From: Flavobacterium oncorhynchi
GTDB taxonomy: Bacteria; Bacteroidota; Bacteroidia; Flavobacteriales; Flavobacteriaceae
Direction of reading: 5' to 3'
Assembly: GCF_002217355.1 (NCBI RefSeq)
Contig: NZ_MUHA01000004.1
Location: 105,977 to 147,864, forward strand
Length of the DNA stretch: 41,888 nt
Numbering within the stretch: the first letter of the stretch is position 1; the number at the start of each line of letters is the position of its first letter. The position numbers and the translations under genes are program-made. The notes under the pieces are model-generated. The model did not search any database. It saw nothing but the letters and a program-made list of their open reading frames with translations, and was not told where the DNA came from. This document shows positions 1-8,814 of the stretch, one piece after another.

Positions 1-36
1 GAATTTGGGATTTTTTTATTGTTTATTTTTTGGAAT

Positions 37-1506
37 TTAGTGACCGCCGCCTTCGCTTTGAACGTGGCTGATTCCTTGTTTTTTTAATATTTTAGGGCAG
101 TAGAAACCATAGAATCCTAAATAAGCAAATCCTAAAAGAGGTACAATATAAGAGAAATGTGTCCATGTAATACCAAAGATCCCTTCTGGTCGTGTAAGGT
201 CAAAATCGCATATACTACCTTGTACTAAAGGAATAATTCCTCCTCCAAGAATCATCATGATTAAAAATGAAGATGCTTTTCCAGTGTTTTTTCCTAAACC
301 AGCGATTGCTAAATCGAAGATTGAAGGCCACATAATTGACAAGAATAATCCACCAGAGATAAAGAAAAATTTAGCAATTTCTGGGCTTGGACAAACTAAT
401 CCTGCAAGCATCATTAATAAACCAGAGATTCCGAAAAGCATTAGTGTTTTTCCAGCATTTTTCCCTCCTATAAAACTTACTCCAATAAATACTAAAATCC
501 AGATTGGATAGATGTAGAATGAAGAAACATCGTGTGCTGCAAAAATATTAGCTCCAATGATTACTCCAAATGCAACAGCAGGAACAATGAATTTTAATGC
601 TGTATTTACTAAGTTTGAAGTATTGAAAACGTTAACACCGCCATTCCAACGGCCAATCATTAAACTTCCCCAATATAGAGCGATAAATGGTGCGATTGCA
701 TCTTCTAATACATTACCAAATTCGGCAGTATGAAGTAAGGCAGGCAGGTTGCTGATAATTGTAACTTCGGTTCCAACATAAATAAAGATTCCTAACATTC
801 CTAGGTATAGTTGTGGATAATCAAGGATGTTGAACTTTTCGTGTGCTGTTTTAACTACTTCTTCCTCTTCTTTTGCTGGGTCTTCAATCTTAGAGAAATT
901 CATGAAAATTGCAACTGCAATAAATGCAAGACCAAGGATGATAAAAGGTAATTTAATATCTTCTAAAGAAAGTGCTGTTTTTTTGTTGTCACCCATTCCA
1001 AATAAAGCGATTCCAAGTAAAATCGCTCCAATTGTTGTTCCAAAAGAGTTAATACCTCCTGCAAGTGTTAAACGGTGAGCTCCGGTTTGAGGGCTTCCCA
1101 TTTTAATGGCTAATGGATTGGCAACAATTTGTTGGATAGAAAAACCTAATCCTACAGTAAATAAAGCTGTTAGAAAAAATGGAAAGCTTTCCATTGTTGC
1201 TGCAGGAATGAATAAAAATGAACCAAAAGCTGAAAGGACTAAACCAGCTGAAAGGGTTTTTTTGTATCCAAATTTTTGTAGAACATCTAATTTTAAGGAA
1301 ACTAAAAAGAAAATCAAAGATCCTACAAAATACGCCGCATAAAAAGCCCACGCTACTAGTTGTGATTGAACTTGAGATAAGGTGAATACTTTTTTGAATA
1401 CGGGAATAAGGATATCATTGGCGGAACCAACAAAACCCCAAAAGAAGAAGACTATTATCAACGAGATAAACTGCCCCCATTTGGTTTGCACATTTTCTGA
1501 ACTCAT
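37..1506 (-). CDS. MFS sugar transporter, FucP/NagP-like (probable N-acetylglucosamine permease)
   Basis: This 489-residue, very hydrophobic protein has about twelve predicted membrane segments and no signal peptide. It resembles the FucP/NagP group of major facilitator sugar:proton symporters. It starts at ATG 1506 with MSSENVQTKWGQF, running straight into the first helix, and ends at TAA 37-39. A charged central loop rich in Glu and Lys lies near residues 210-225, where the MFS halves are usually joined. It sits beside a two-component system and a SusCD/NagB/GH20 cluster, so I infer that it carries GlcNAc, or possibly a small chito-oligosaccharide, across the inner membrane after periplasmic hydrolysis. 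Family membership is visible from the protein; the substrate is inferred from context. No kinase gene is visible in this window, so phosphorylation of the imported sugar must be encoded elsewhere. Confidence 0.85.
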   Translation of the reverse strand: MSSENVQTKWGQFISLIIVFFFWGFVGSANDILIPVFKKVFTLSQVQSQLVAWAFYAAYFVGSLIFFLVSLKLDVLQKFGYKKTLSAGLVLSAFGSFLFIPAATMESFPFFLTALFTVGLGFSIQQIVANPLAIKMGSPQTGAHRLTLAGGINSFGTTIGAILLGIALFGMGDNKKTALSLEDIKLPFIILGLAFIAVAIFMNFSKIEDPAKEEEEVVKTAHEKFNILDYPQLYLGMLGIFIYVGTEVTIISNLPALLHTAEFGNVLEDAIAPFIALYWGSLMIGRWNGGVNVFNTSNLVNTALKFIVPAVAFGVIIGANIFAAHDVSSFYIYPIWILVFIGVSFIGGKNAGKTLMLFGISGLLMMLAGLVCPSPEIAKFFFISGGLFLSIMWPSIFDLAIAGLGKNTGKASSFLIMMILGGGIIPLVQGSICDFDLTRPEGIFGITWTHFSYIVPLLGFAYLGFYGFYCPKILKKQGISHVQSEGGGH

Positions 1507-1674
1507 AATTGTAATAAGGTTAATTTTTAATAAAATTGTTTTTTGAAGACCGTAAATATATTTGTTACGTGTATCAAAAAAAAATTATTGATTAAAAATA
1601 ATGTTAAATTTAAACGAACTACAATATTTATTCAACAATGTGTTAATTTATATAGAGTTAGAAATGTTAAAGTT

Positions 1675-2376
1675 TTACTCCAAAATTCGATTTTTGACGT
1701 CTTTACTGTAATTTCTTCCAATAGGAATCGTGTAGGACTGAATCTGGATGCGGTTTCCTTCTATTGATTTTACTTTGTTTAAAGCAATAACATACGATTT
1801 GTGAATGCGCAAAAAGCGTTCAGCAGGCAGTTCTTCAGATAATGAGGTTAATGATCTGTGGGTGATATAAGTTTTATCAGGAGTAACAACTTTTATGTAC
1901 TCTTTCATTCCTTCTATAAACAGAATTTCTTCAATATTAATCTTCATCATTTTTTTATCTACTTTGATAAAAATATGCGAATCGCTTTTTGAGGTATCGA
2001 CTTTAATATTGTTTTTTAAATTATACTCTGTTGTAATTTTATTAATGCATTTTATGAATCGTGGAAGCGGAATGGGTTTTACTAAATAATCTAAAACATC
2101 AAGATCGTAACTTTCGGCAGCAAATTCTCTAAATGCGGTGGTTATGATTACTTTGGTTTTGTTTTCCATCAGGCTTATAAGTTCAAATCCAGTCATCATA
2201 GGCATATTGATATCAAGAAAAACGGCATCGACAGAGGTGCTGTTTATAAAATCCAGCGCTTCTAGAGAATTATTGAATGTTCCTATTACTTCAAAGTCTG
2301 TAAAATTTGCAAAGTAATTTTGCAGTACTTTTATAGCTAAAGGTTCATCATCAATCAATACACATTTAATCTTCAT
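1675..2376 (-). CDS. LytTR-family response regulator
   Basis: This 233-residue response regulator pairs with the sensor kinase just upstream. Residues 1-120 form a receiver domain, with the acidic pair D9-D10, the phospho-acceptor aspartate D55 in FLDINMP and the conserved lysine in YLVKPIP. Residues about 135-233 form a LytTR DNA-binding domain (IEEILFIEGMKEYIKV, then RFLRIHKSYVIALNKV). I chose ATG 2376 over the in-frame TTG at 2382. The gene overlaps the kinase stop by 11 bases, which implies translational coupling. Lying divergent from susC1, it probably controls the SusCD/NagB/GH20 locus in response to chito-oligosaccharides; that target is inferred. In the F. johnsoniae chitin locus a two-component pair occupies an equivalent place. 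Confidence 0.88.
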   Translation of the reverse strand: MKIKCVLIDDEPLAIKVLQNYFANFTDFEVIGTFNNSLEALDFINSTSVDAVFLDINMPMMTGFELISLMENKTKVIITTAFREFAAESYDLDVLDYLVKPIPLPRFIKCINKITTEYNLKNNIKVDTSKSDSHIFIKVDKKMMKINIEEILFIEGMKEYIKVVTPDKTYITHRSLTSLSEELPAERFLRIHKSYVIALNKVKSIEGNRIQIQSYTIPIGRNYSKDVKNRILE

Positions 2377-3418
2377 TATCAATTGGTATTTGTAAACGTA
2401 TTATATAGTAATTCAGTTTTGTTGTATCTTTTAAACTAAAATGATTTTTGTAAATCAGTTTTAATCTCTTTTTTGTATTAACCAGACCAATACCGCCTTT
2501 TGAGTTAAGATTTTGTGAAAGTACAAAATTATTTAAGATTTCAAAATCTAACATTTTGTTATCAATAATCTTACAGTTGATTTTAATTTTTAAATTAGTA
2601 TTGTTTATACTGCCATGTTTAAAGGCGTTTTCTACTAATGAGATAAAGATCAGCGGCGGAACCATTATATCTTCGATGTTCGATTCTAAGTTAATAGTAA
2701 CTTCTACATTCTCAAAACGTAATTTTTCAATCTCAACGTAATTCTGAATATAATCTATTTCTTTAATCAGCGGAACAAATTTAGTTCCTTTTACATCATA
2801 CAGAACATACTCCATTAAGTTCGAAAGTTTGATAATTACATCTGGAACTTTGTCTGAAGATTCTAATGACAATGCATAAAGATTGTTTAAAGTATTAAAA
2901 AAGAAATGCGGTTGAATTTGATTTTCTAGATATTTCAATTTGATTTTAAACTGATTTTCTCGCAATGATCTGTTTCTTTCACGTTCACGAAGCCAAGTCA
3001 GCGTTAAGTAAACAGATGAAGCCATTGCTAGAACATACAATTCTCCAATACATACTGCTACAATATGATTAATCTCAAACGGGTGATATTCTCGATTCGC
3101 TTCCGGCCAAATATTTTCTGAGATAATATAAAAGGTAAGTGCAGTTTTTAGAAGATAAATACCAAAAAGACTTGCTAGTAAAGCAAAAGTGTATGTAATG
3201 TATTTTTGTTTTAGGACATATTTAGGGACTAAAATAAATAGATTAAAATATACTAATGGAATGTGGAGTGAGAACTCAATTAAATTTGATTTAAAAGAAT
3301 ATGGATAGTCATTAAAGTAAGCGCCCCATCGCAAAAAATTGAGAGTGAAATAAGTGCCCCAGAACCAAATATGATTTTGAAGTTTTATGTCAAAGTTTAA
3401 TTTTCGAATTTCGTTCAA
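2366..3418 (-). CDS. LytS/YehU-type sensor histidine kinase (His_kinase family)
   Basis: This is an integral-membrane sensor kinase of about 350 residues with four predicted transmembrane segments in its N-terminal half. A cytoplasmic His_kinase domain follows, with the phospho-acceptor motif QIQPHFFFNTLNNLYAL, and then an ATPase domain with the N-box-like PPLIFISLVENAFKHG and a GGIGLVNTKKRL glycine motif. The start is unclear because there is no ATG near the N-terminus. The frame is open to a TTG at 3469. I prefer the TTG at 3418, preceded by an A/G-rich stretch, because it gives a normal length and places the first helix near the N-terminus. The stop overlaps the response-regulator start. 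No large periplasmic sensor domain is present, so the signal is probably sensed within the membrane or through a partner. Confidence 0.8.
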   Translation of the reverse strand: MNEIRKLNFDIKLQNHIWFWGTYFTLNFLRWGAYFNDYPYSFKSNLIEFSLHIPLVYFNLFILVPKYVLKQKYITYTFALLASLFGIYLLKTALTFYIISENIWPEANREYHPFEINHIVAVCIGELYVLAMASSVYLTLTWLRERERNRSLRENQFKIKLKYLENQIQPHFFFNTLNNLYALSLESSDKVPDVIIKLSNLMEYVLYDVKGTKFVPLIKEIDYIQNYVEIEKLRFENVEVTINLESNIEDIMVPPLIFISLVENAFKHGSINNTNLKIKINCKIIDNKMLDFEILNNFVLSQNLNSKGGIGLVNTKKRLKLIYKNHFSLKDTTKLNYYIIRLQIPIDNED

Positions 3419-3553
3419 CTTTTTTAACGTTTTGTTATTATTTAGGGAGCACTTGTAAATACAGTACAACTTTACATAATTACTGTCAAAAACACAATTT
3501 TTTTGAATTAAATTTTAAAATAAATGTTAAAAAATGCTGTATTTCAACGATAT

Positions 3554-3638
3554 AACGTTTTCGTAAAACATAATGTTGAATGTTTCGTGTTGTTTGTTTA
3601 AAAAACTGTACTGTTTGTATAATATATTTTTTTTAACA
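3554..3638 (+). promoter_or_regulatory. Putative operator and promoter of susC1 (shared with susC2)
   Basis: An AACGTTTTCGT block at 3554-3564, GTTTGTTTA at 3592-3600 and a 26-base AT-rich block at 3613-3638 (GTTTGTATAATATAT, a T run, then AACA) all recur upstream of susC2 with identical spacing. The colinear conservation in otherwise divergent spacers points to a common operator and promoter. The protein that binds it is not known. The linked LytTR regulator, or a LacI-type factor for the CG-centred half, are candidates. Confidence 0.55.
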
Positions 3639-3678
3639 GTGCCTTAACAATATTTTTATCGCTTAACTAATCAAAACC

Positions 3679-6600
3679 ATGATAAAAATGAAACAAATTA
3701 TGTTAATCCTTGCGATTATCTTTACTTCGCAAATGTCGTTTGCACAAGTAAAAACGATCAAAGGTTTGGTAAGCGATCAAAATGGATTGCCACTGCCTGG
3801 AGTAAGTATTATTATTCAAGGTACAAAAACGGCTACCCAAAGTGATTATGACGGTAAGTATACGATTCAAGCATCTGCGTGAGATGTTCTTGCGTTTTCG
3901 TATATTGGTATTAAAACCCAAACAGTAACGGTGACTTCTTCACCTACAATTAATGTTGTGCTTAAAGAAGATGCACAAAATTTAAATGAAGTTGTTGTTA
4001 CGGCACTTGGGATTAAAAGACAAAAGAAAGAACTGGGTTATGCCGTTCAAGATGTAAAAGGTGATCAATTAAATAAAGCGATCACAACAAATGTAACTTC
4101 AGCTTTATCTGGAAGAGTTGCCGGTGTAGACGTGTCAATACCATCAACGGGGATTGCAGGTAGTACGAGAGTTATTATTAGAGGTATTTCAAGTATAAGC
4201 GAAAGTAACCAGCCCCTTTATATTGTAGATGGAGTTCCTATTGATAATTCTGGTTTGTCAAATGATAATGCTGCAGCGAGCAGATGGTTTGATGGACGTG
4301 ATAATGGAGATGGAATTTCAGGAATTAATCCTAACAACATTGAAAGCTTAACAGTATTGAAAGGTGCAGCTGCTGCGGCATTGTATGGTTCAAGAGCTTT
4401 GAACGGAGTAATTTTAATTACAACTAAAAAGGGAAGCAAAGGAAAGCTTCAAGTTGAATTGACAAGCGGTGTAAGCTTTGATCGTGTAAATGCTAAGTAT
4501 TCTGATTTTCAAAGTGATTATGGAACTGGTACAAATGGTGCGTTGCCAGATCCTAGCAGAGGTCCTTCGGAACTTTATAATTACACTACCAGCGCTTGGG
4601 GACCAAAGTTTTCTCAATCTGTAGGAGCGCAAGTAAAAATATTTGACGGCTCGACAAGACCTTATGCTAAAGTCGATAATAATATTCAAGATTTTTTTAG
4701 AACTGGATTTACAACTACAAATGGAATTTCATTATCGGCAGGAAGTGATAATGCATATGTACGTTTTGGATATAATAATTTAAATAACGATGACGTAATT
4801 CCGGGATCTGGTTTAGAGCGAAATGATGCAAGTTTAAATGCAACTTTAAAATCGGATAAATTTACATTGGATGCTAATGTAAATTATATTGCCGAAAACA
4901 CTGAAAACAGACCTGGTTTAGGTGATTCTCCTAATAATATTGGTTATTCATTAAGCGGATTGGCTCCAAATATTGATCAAGCTTGGTTAAAGAATTATAA
5001 AGATCCAGAAACAGGTAAGATATATGAATGGAATACTAATATTTATCAATTAAACCCATATTTTACAATAGACGAGAATCATAATTCATCTAAGAAAAAT
5101 CGTTTTATAGGTAATGTATCAGGAACTTATCAGTTAAAAAGATGGGCAGCATTAACATTGAGATCTGGTTTAGATACTTATGCTTTTAGTGCTAAAGATT
5201 TTATGGCTGCAGGAAGTACATGGCCGGGAAGAGATGAAGGATATCTGGGTTTAAATAATATAAATGTGTCAGAGATGAATACTGACTTAATCGCAACTTT
5301 TAGTGATATAAAATTAGCTGAAGATTTTACTTTCTCAGGAATTTTAGGTGCTGGAAGAAGAGATTTTAGAAGAGATCAAAATTCAAGATTTGGAACAAAA
5401 ATAATAGAGCCTGGAACTGAATACATTAGTAATTTTGTGAATCAAACAGAAAATGCTCCTGTGGAAACCAGAACCAGAACAAATTCAGTTTATGGTTCAG
5501 CAAAGTTTGATTACAAAGGATATTTATATGCGGAGTTTACAGGAAGAAATGACTGGTTCAGTGTAATTAATAAAGATGCTTTTTATCCTGCGGCTTCGCT
5601 AGGTTTTGTATTCTCTGATGCTTTTGATTTTAAAAATGAAGTTTTTAATTATGGAAAATTTAGAGCTTCCTGGGCTAGAGTTTCGAATGCTCCTGGTGCT
5701 TATAAAAATGCATTAAACTATACCACATTTGCATCTTACAATGGTCAGAGTGTGGTAAATATCAAAAATAGTGCGGCGCCAAATCCTAATTTAACTTACC
5801 AATCTAAAACAGGAGTAGAGTTTGGACTTGAAACTTCTTTCTTTAAAAATAGATTAAGAGCCGATATTACTGTTTATCGTGAAGATACTTCTGATCAAAC
5901 TCTGGATCTTCCTTCATCTGCAACATCTGGATATGAATTTATTTCGGTTAATGCTGGAGAATTGCGCAACGAAGGTATTGAGATCTTTTTGTCTGGTACA
6001 CCTATTAGAACTAAAGATTTTGAATGGGGAATTGATTTGAACTTCTCAAAAAATAAAAACTCAATTCTTTCTTTACATCCAGATATTCAAACTTACACTA
6101 TTTCTGAAGCACGCTGGGCAGGGGCTTCTATTGTGGGAGAAGTTGGAGGTAAATACGGAACAATTATGGGAAGAGATTTTTTAAGAAATGATGCAGGTGA
6201 AAAAGTTGTTGGCGCAAATGGTCTGCCATTATTTACAGATGAAAAAGTAGCATTAGGAAAAGGTCTTCCAGATTGGGCTGCAGGTTTAACAAATAGATTT
6301 AGCTATAAAGGAATAACACTTCAATTTTTAATCGATATGAAATTTGGAATGGATGTGTATTCTATGACTAATTCTGTTGCGGCTCAAAAAGGACTTTTGG
6401 ATGTTACTACTGATGGTAGAGATGCTTATAATCAAGCAAGAGCTCAAGCAATTGCGAGCGATCCTAATTTTAGTCAAGCGACATGGATTCCTACAGGAGG
6501 TTATGTTGCTGAGGGTGTGGTAAATGTTGGAACTACAGACAATCCGAAGTATGAAAAAAATACAAAACCTGTAAATCCTCAGGATTATTGGAATACAGTA

Positions 6601-6876
6601 TTTAATAATACACCAGCTCCATTTATTTATGATGCTTCGTATGTAAAATTAAGAGAAGTTAGTTTAGGTTATCAAATACCAAAAAGTGTTTTTGCGGGTG
6701 CTAAAATTAACTCAATTTATGTTTCGGCATTTGCGAGAAACTTATTGACTTTTAATAAAGATCTTCCAAATGTTGATCCAGAATCTATGTATACATCTGG
6801 AAACGGACAAGGTTTTGAATATGGTTCATTACCATTTAGACAGTCGTATGGTTTTAATATTAAAATTGCATTCTAA
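3679..6876 (+). pseudogene. SusC-like TonB-dependent transporter 1, interrupted by an in-frame TGA
   Basis: The frame runs from ATG 3679 to TAA 6876 (1,066 codons, one of them an internal stop) and would encode a SusC/RagA outer-membrane transporter. It has a signal peptide ending near SFAQ (residue 23), a carboxypeptidase-regulatory-like domain (IKGLVSDQNGLPLPGVSI), a plug starting at LNEVVVTALGIKRQKKELGY, and a long beta-barrel with a typical C-terminus ending in Phe. Codon 68, TGA at 3880-3882, breaks it inside the first domain. The reading frame resumes without any shift (DVLAFSYIGIKTQ). In susC2 the aligned residue is Gly, so one GGA-to-TGA change explains the stop. The downstream part could only start internally, for example at GTG 3931, and would lack a signal peptide. 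It is either a recent null allele, a sequencing error, or readthrough. The following susD is intact. Confidence 0.85.
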
Positions 6877-6889
6877 AAAAAAAGATATT

Positions 6890-8413
6890 ATGAAATTCAA
6901 ACAAATAATAATAGCCATACTTGCATTATTTACTGCAGTAGGCTGTACTGAAAATTTTGACGCGCTGGAGAAAGATCCTGTGGCATTGACTGCAAATCCA
7001 GCTGGACAACTTACGTTTACACAATTGTGTATGTCAGGAGATGGGTTTTATCAATGGAGAACCAACTTAATTTATTCTGGTGGTTTTGTACAGCATTATT
7101 CTGGTGCATGGAACGTAACTACATTTGGAAGCAGATTTAATAAAGATGACGGATATGCTACAGCTTTATGGAGAAATGGATATTCTAATGAATTAAAGAA
7201 TGTAGTAGATATTCTTGAAAATACAAAAAATGATCCTGCTGCTTCAAACATGAATGCTGTTGGTAAGATTATGAAAGTAATGGTAGCACAGCGTATGACT
7301 GATATTTATGGTGACATTCCTTATTCTGAAGCTGGTTTGGGGTACTCAAAAGGAATTGTAACGCCTAAATATGATAAACAAGAAGATATTTACGCATCAT
7401 TTTTTAAAGAACTAGATGAAGCTTATAATCAGTTAAAAGTTGGCGGCGGAAGCATAAAAGGCGATTTATTTTATAAAGGCGATGTTCTAAAATGGAAGAA
7501 ACTGGCAAACACATTACGTTTACGTCTAGGAATGAGAATTTCTGAGATAAAACCAGTCGAAGCTGAAAAACAAGTTAAAGCGGCTTTGCAAAACGGAGTT
7601 TTTGCCAGCAATGAAGATAATTGTATCATGCGCCATTTAGATGCAAGTTTTAATGATGATCCAGCATCTATTGATTTTAGAGGAAATGGACTTGCTTATG
7701 CTTTTGTAGGGAATGAAAATGGAGATCACTTTACAACTTTGGTCATAGATTATCTTAGAGACAATGGAGATCCTAGATTAACAATGCTTGCGACTCCTAA
7801 AAAAACCAGCAGTGTTAAGCAAGGTGCACCAATAGGACCAGGTGAAAATTTATACGAAGGAGTAAAACCAGGTTTGTATCAATATCAAGCTCCGGGTGGA
7901 ACAGATGCAACATCAGGAATTCAAGATTATTTCAAGAAAAAAACGACACCTTTTTTGCATGTTAGTTACTCAGAAACACAATTGCTGCTGGCTGAAGCTG
8001 CTTTTAGAGGCTGGGTTTCTGGTTCTGCAGCTGATTACTATAAAAAAGGAGTTGAGGCAGGTATTAAGCAATTAGAAATTTATGGAGCGCTGCCGGCTGG
8101 TCAATCTAAAATTGATACTTACCTAAATGCTAAACCATTAGTTGCTGGAAAAGAAAAAGAACAAATTGCAACACAGCTTTGGATAACTTATATTTTTAAT
8201 AGTATTGAAGCTTATTCAAACTGGAGAAGAACAGGATTTCCAAAATTAGTTCCTATTACAAATCCAGATTCTCAGACAAATGGTGTTACGCCAACACGTT
8301 TGTATTATCCAAATGATGAAATGCAGAAAAATGAAGCAAATTATTTAGATGCATTAGCTAGAATGGGAGGGAAAAATGACTGGTTGAATAAAGTTTGGTG
8401 GGATGCTAATTAA
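6890..8413 (+). CDS. SusD-like outer-membrane lipoprotein 1
   Basis: This 507-residue SusD/RagB-family, surface-exposed glycan-binding lipoprotein should act as the lid of the SusC1 channel. It has a lipoprotein signal ending in LFTAVGC, with the lipidated cysteine at residue 19. The SusD-like helical fold follows, recognisable from WKKLANTLRLRLGMRISEIKP, the C-terminal QLWITYIFNSIEAYSNWRRTGFPKL segment, and the TPTRLYYPNDEMQKNEANY tail typical of the family. The frame is open further upstream inside susC1, but ATG 6890 is correct because it begins the signal peptide and lies 13 bases after the susC1 stop. Because its partner carries a nonsense codon, this protein may be stranded or may work with SusC2. 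The predicted ligand, GlcNAc oligomers, is inferred from the neighbouring NagB and GH20 genes. Confidence 0.9.
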   Translation: MKFKQIIIAILALFTAVGCTENFDALEKDPVALTANPAGQLTFTQLCMSGDGFYQWRTNLIYSGGFVQHYSGAWNVTTFGSRFNKDDGYATALWRNGYSNELKNVVDILENTKNDPAASNMNAVGKIMKVMVAQRMTDIYGDIPYSEAGLGYSKGIVTPKYDKQEDIYASFFKELDEAYNQLKVGGGSIKGDLFYKGDVLKWKKLANTLRLRLGMRISEIKPVEAEKQVKAALQNGVFASNEDNCIMRHLDASFNDDPASIDFRGNGLAYAFVGNENGDHFTTLVIDYLRDNGDPRLTMLATPKKTSSVKQGAPIGPGENLYEGVKPGLYQYQAPGGTDATSGIQDYFKKKTTPFLHVSYSETQLLLAEAAFRGWVSGSAADYYKKGVEAGIKQLEIYGALPAGQSKIDTYLNAKPLVAGKEKEQIATQLWITYIFNSIEAYSNWRRTGFPKLVPITNPDSQTNGVTPTRLYYPNDEMQKNEANYLDALARMGGKNDWLNKVWWDAN

Positions 8414-8437
8414 ATAGAAATTCCTGCATAAAGTTTT

Positions 8438-8510
8438 GCCTAATAAGGTGTTATTGTAATTAAATCTTAGAAATTAAAATTATGATAACATTTTATTAGG
8501 CTTTTTTTTT
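8438..8510 (+). terminator. Rho-independent terminator after susD1
   Basis: Long hairpin arms at 8438-8454 (GCCTAATAAGGTGTTAT) and 8485-8501 (ATAACATTTTATTAGGC) pair with only a two-base internal mismatch. They are followed by nine T at 8502-8510. This separates the susC1D1 transcript from susC2D2. Confidence 0.85.
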
Positions 8511-8683
8511 AACATTTAATTACTTCTTTTTTTTTAATAGTATTTAAAAGAATTTGATAGTTTTTATCTTAAATAACAGATTTTCAAATATTTGTGATTT
8601 GTTAAATGATTTTTAATAAAACTAACCTATTGTTGAATAAAATCTCCGTAAATGTGGTAAAAACTGCATTTTATAGATAGGAA

Positions 8684-8768
8684 AACGTTTTCGTGCAACG
8701 GATTATTGATCGATTTATGTCGTTTGTTTAAAATTTCAGGCAGTTTGTATAATATATTTTTTTTAACA
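8684..8768 (+). promoter_or_regulatory. Putative operator and promoter of susC2 (shared with susC1)
   Basis: AACGTTTTCGT at 8684-8694 lies within the perfect palindrome GAAAACGTTTTC. GTTTGTTTA is at 8722-8730 and the 26-base AT-rich block at 8743-8768. The offsets of 38 and 21 bases equal those upstream of susC1. The rest of the 8,414-8,814 spacer shows only the susD1 terminator and featureless AT-rich sequence. Confidence 0.55.
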
Positions 8769-8814
8769 ATCCCTTAAGAATAATTTTACATCATAACTAA
8801 CAAAATAAATAAAC

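Noticed and set aside
3880..3882. TGA in susC1 as a selenocysteine codon
   Set aside because: The aligned residue in susC2 is Gly, the context is a structural domain with no redox role, and I see no convincing SECIS-like hairpin directly after the codon.
3703..3921. Minus-strand open frames inside the susC, susD, pyrB and adhesin genes
   Set aside because: They are antisense shadows of well-supported genes, with no recognisable domain or start signal.
6770..6889. Longer susD1 start at 6770
   Set aside because: It lies inside susC1 and would bury the lipoprotein signal peptide that begins at 6890.
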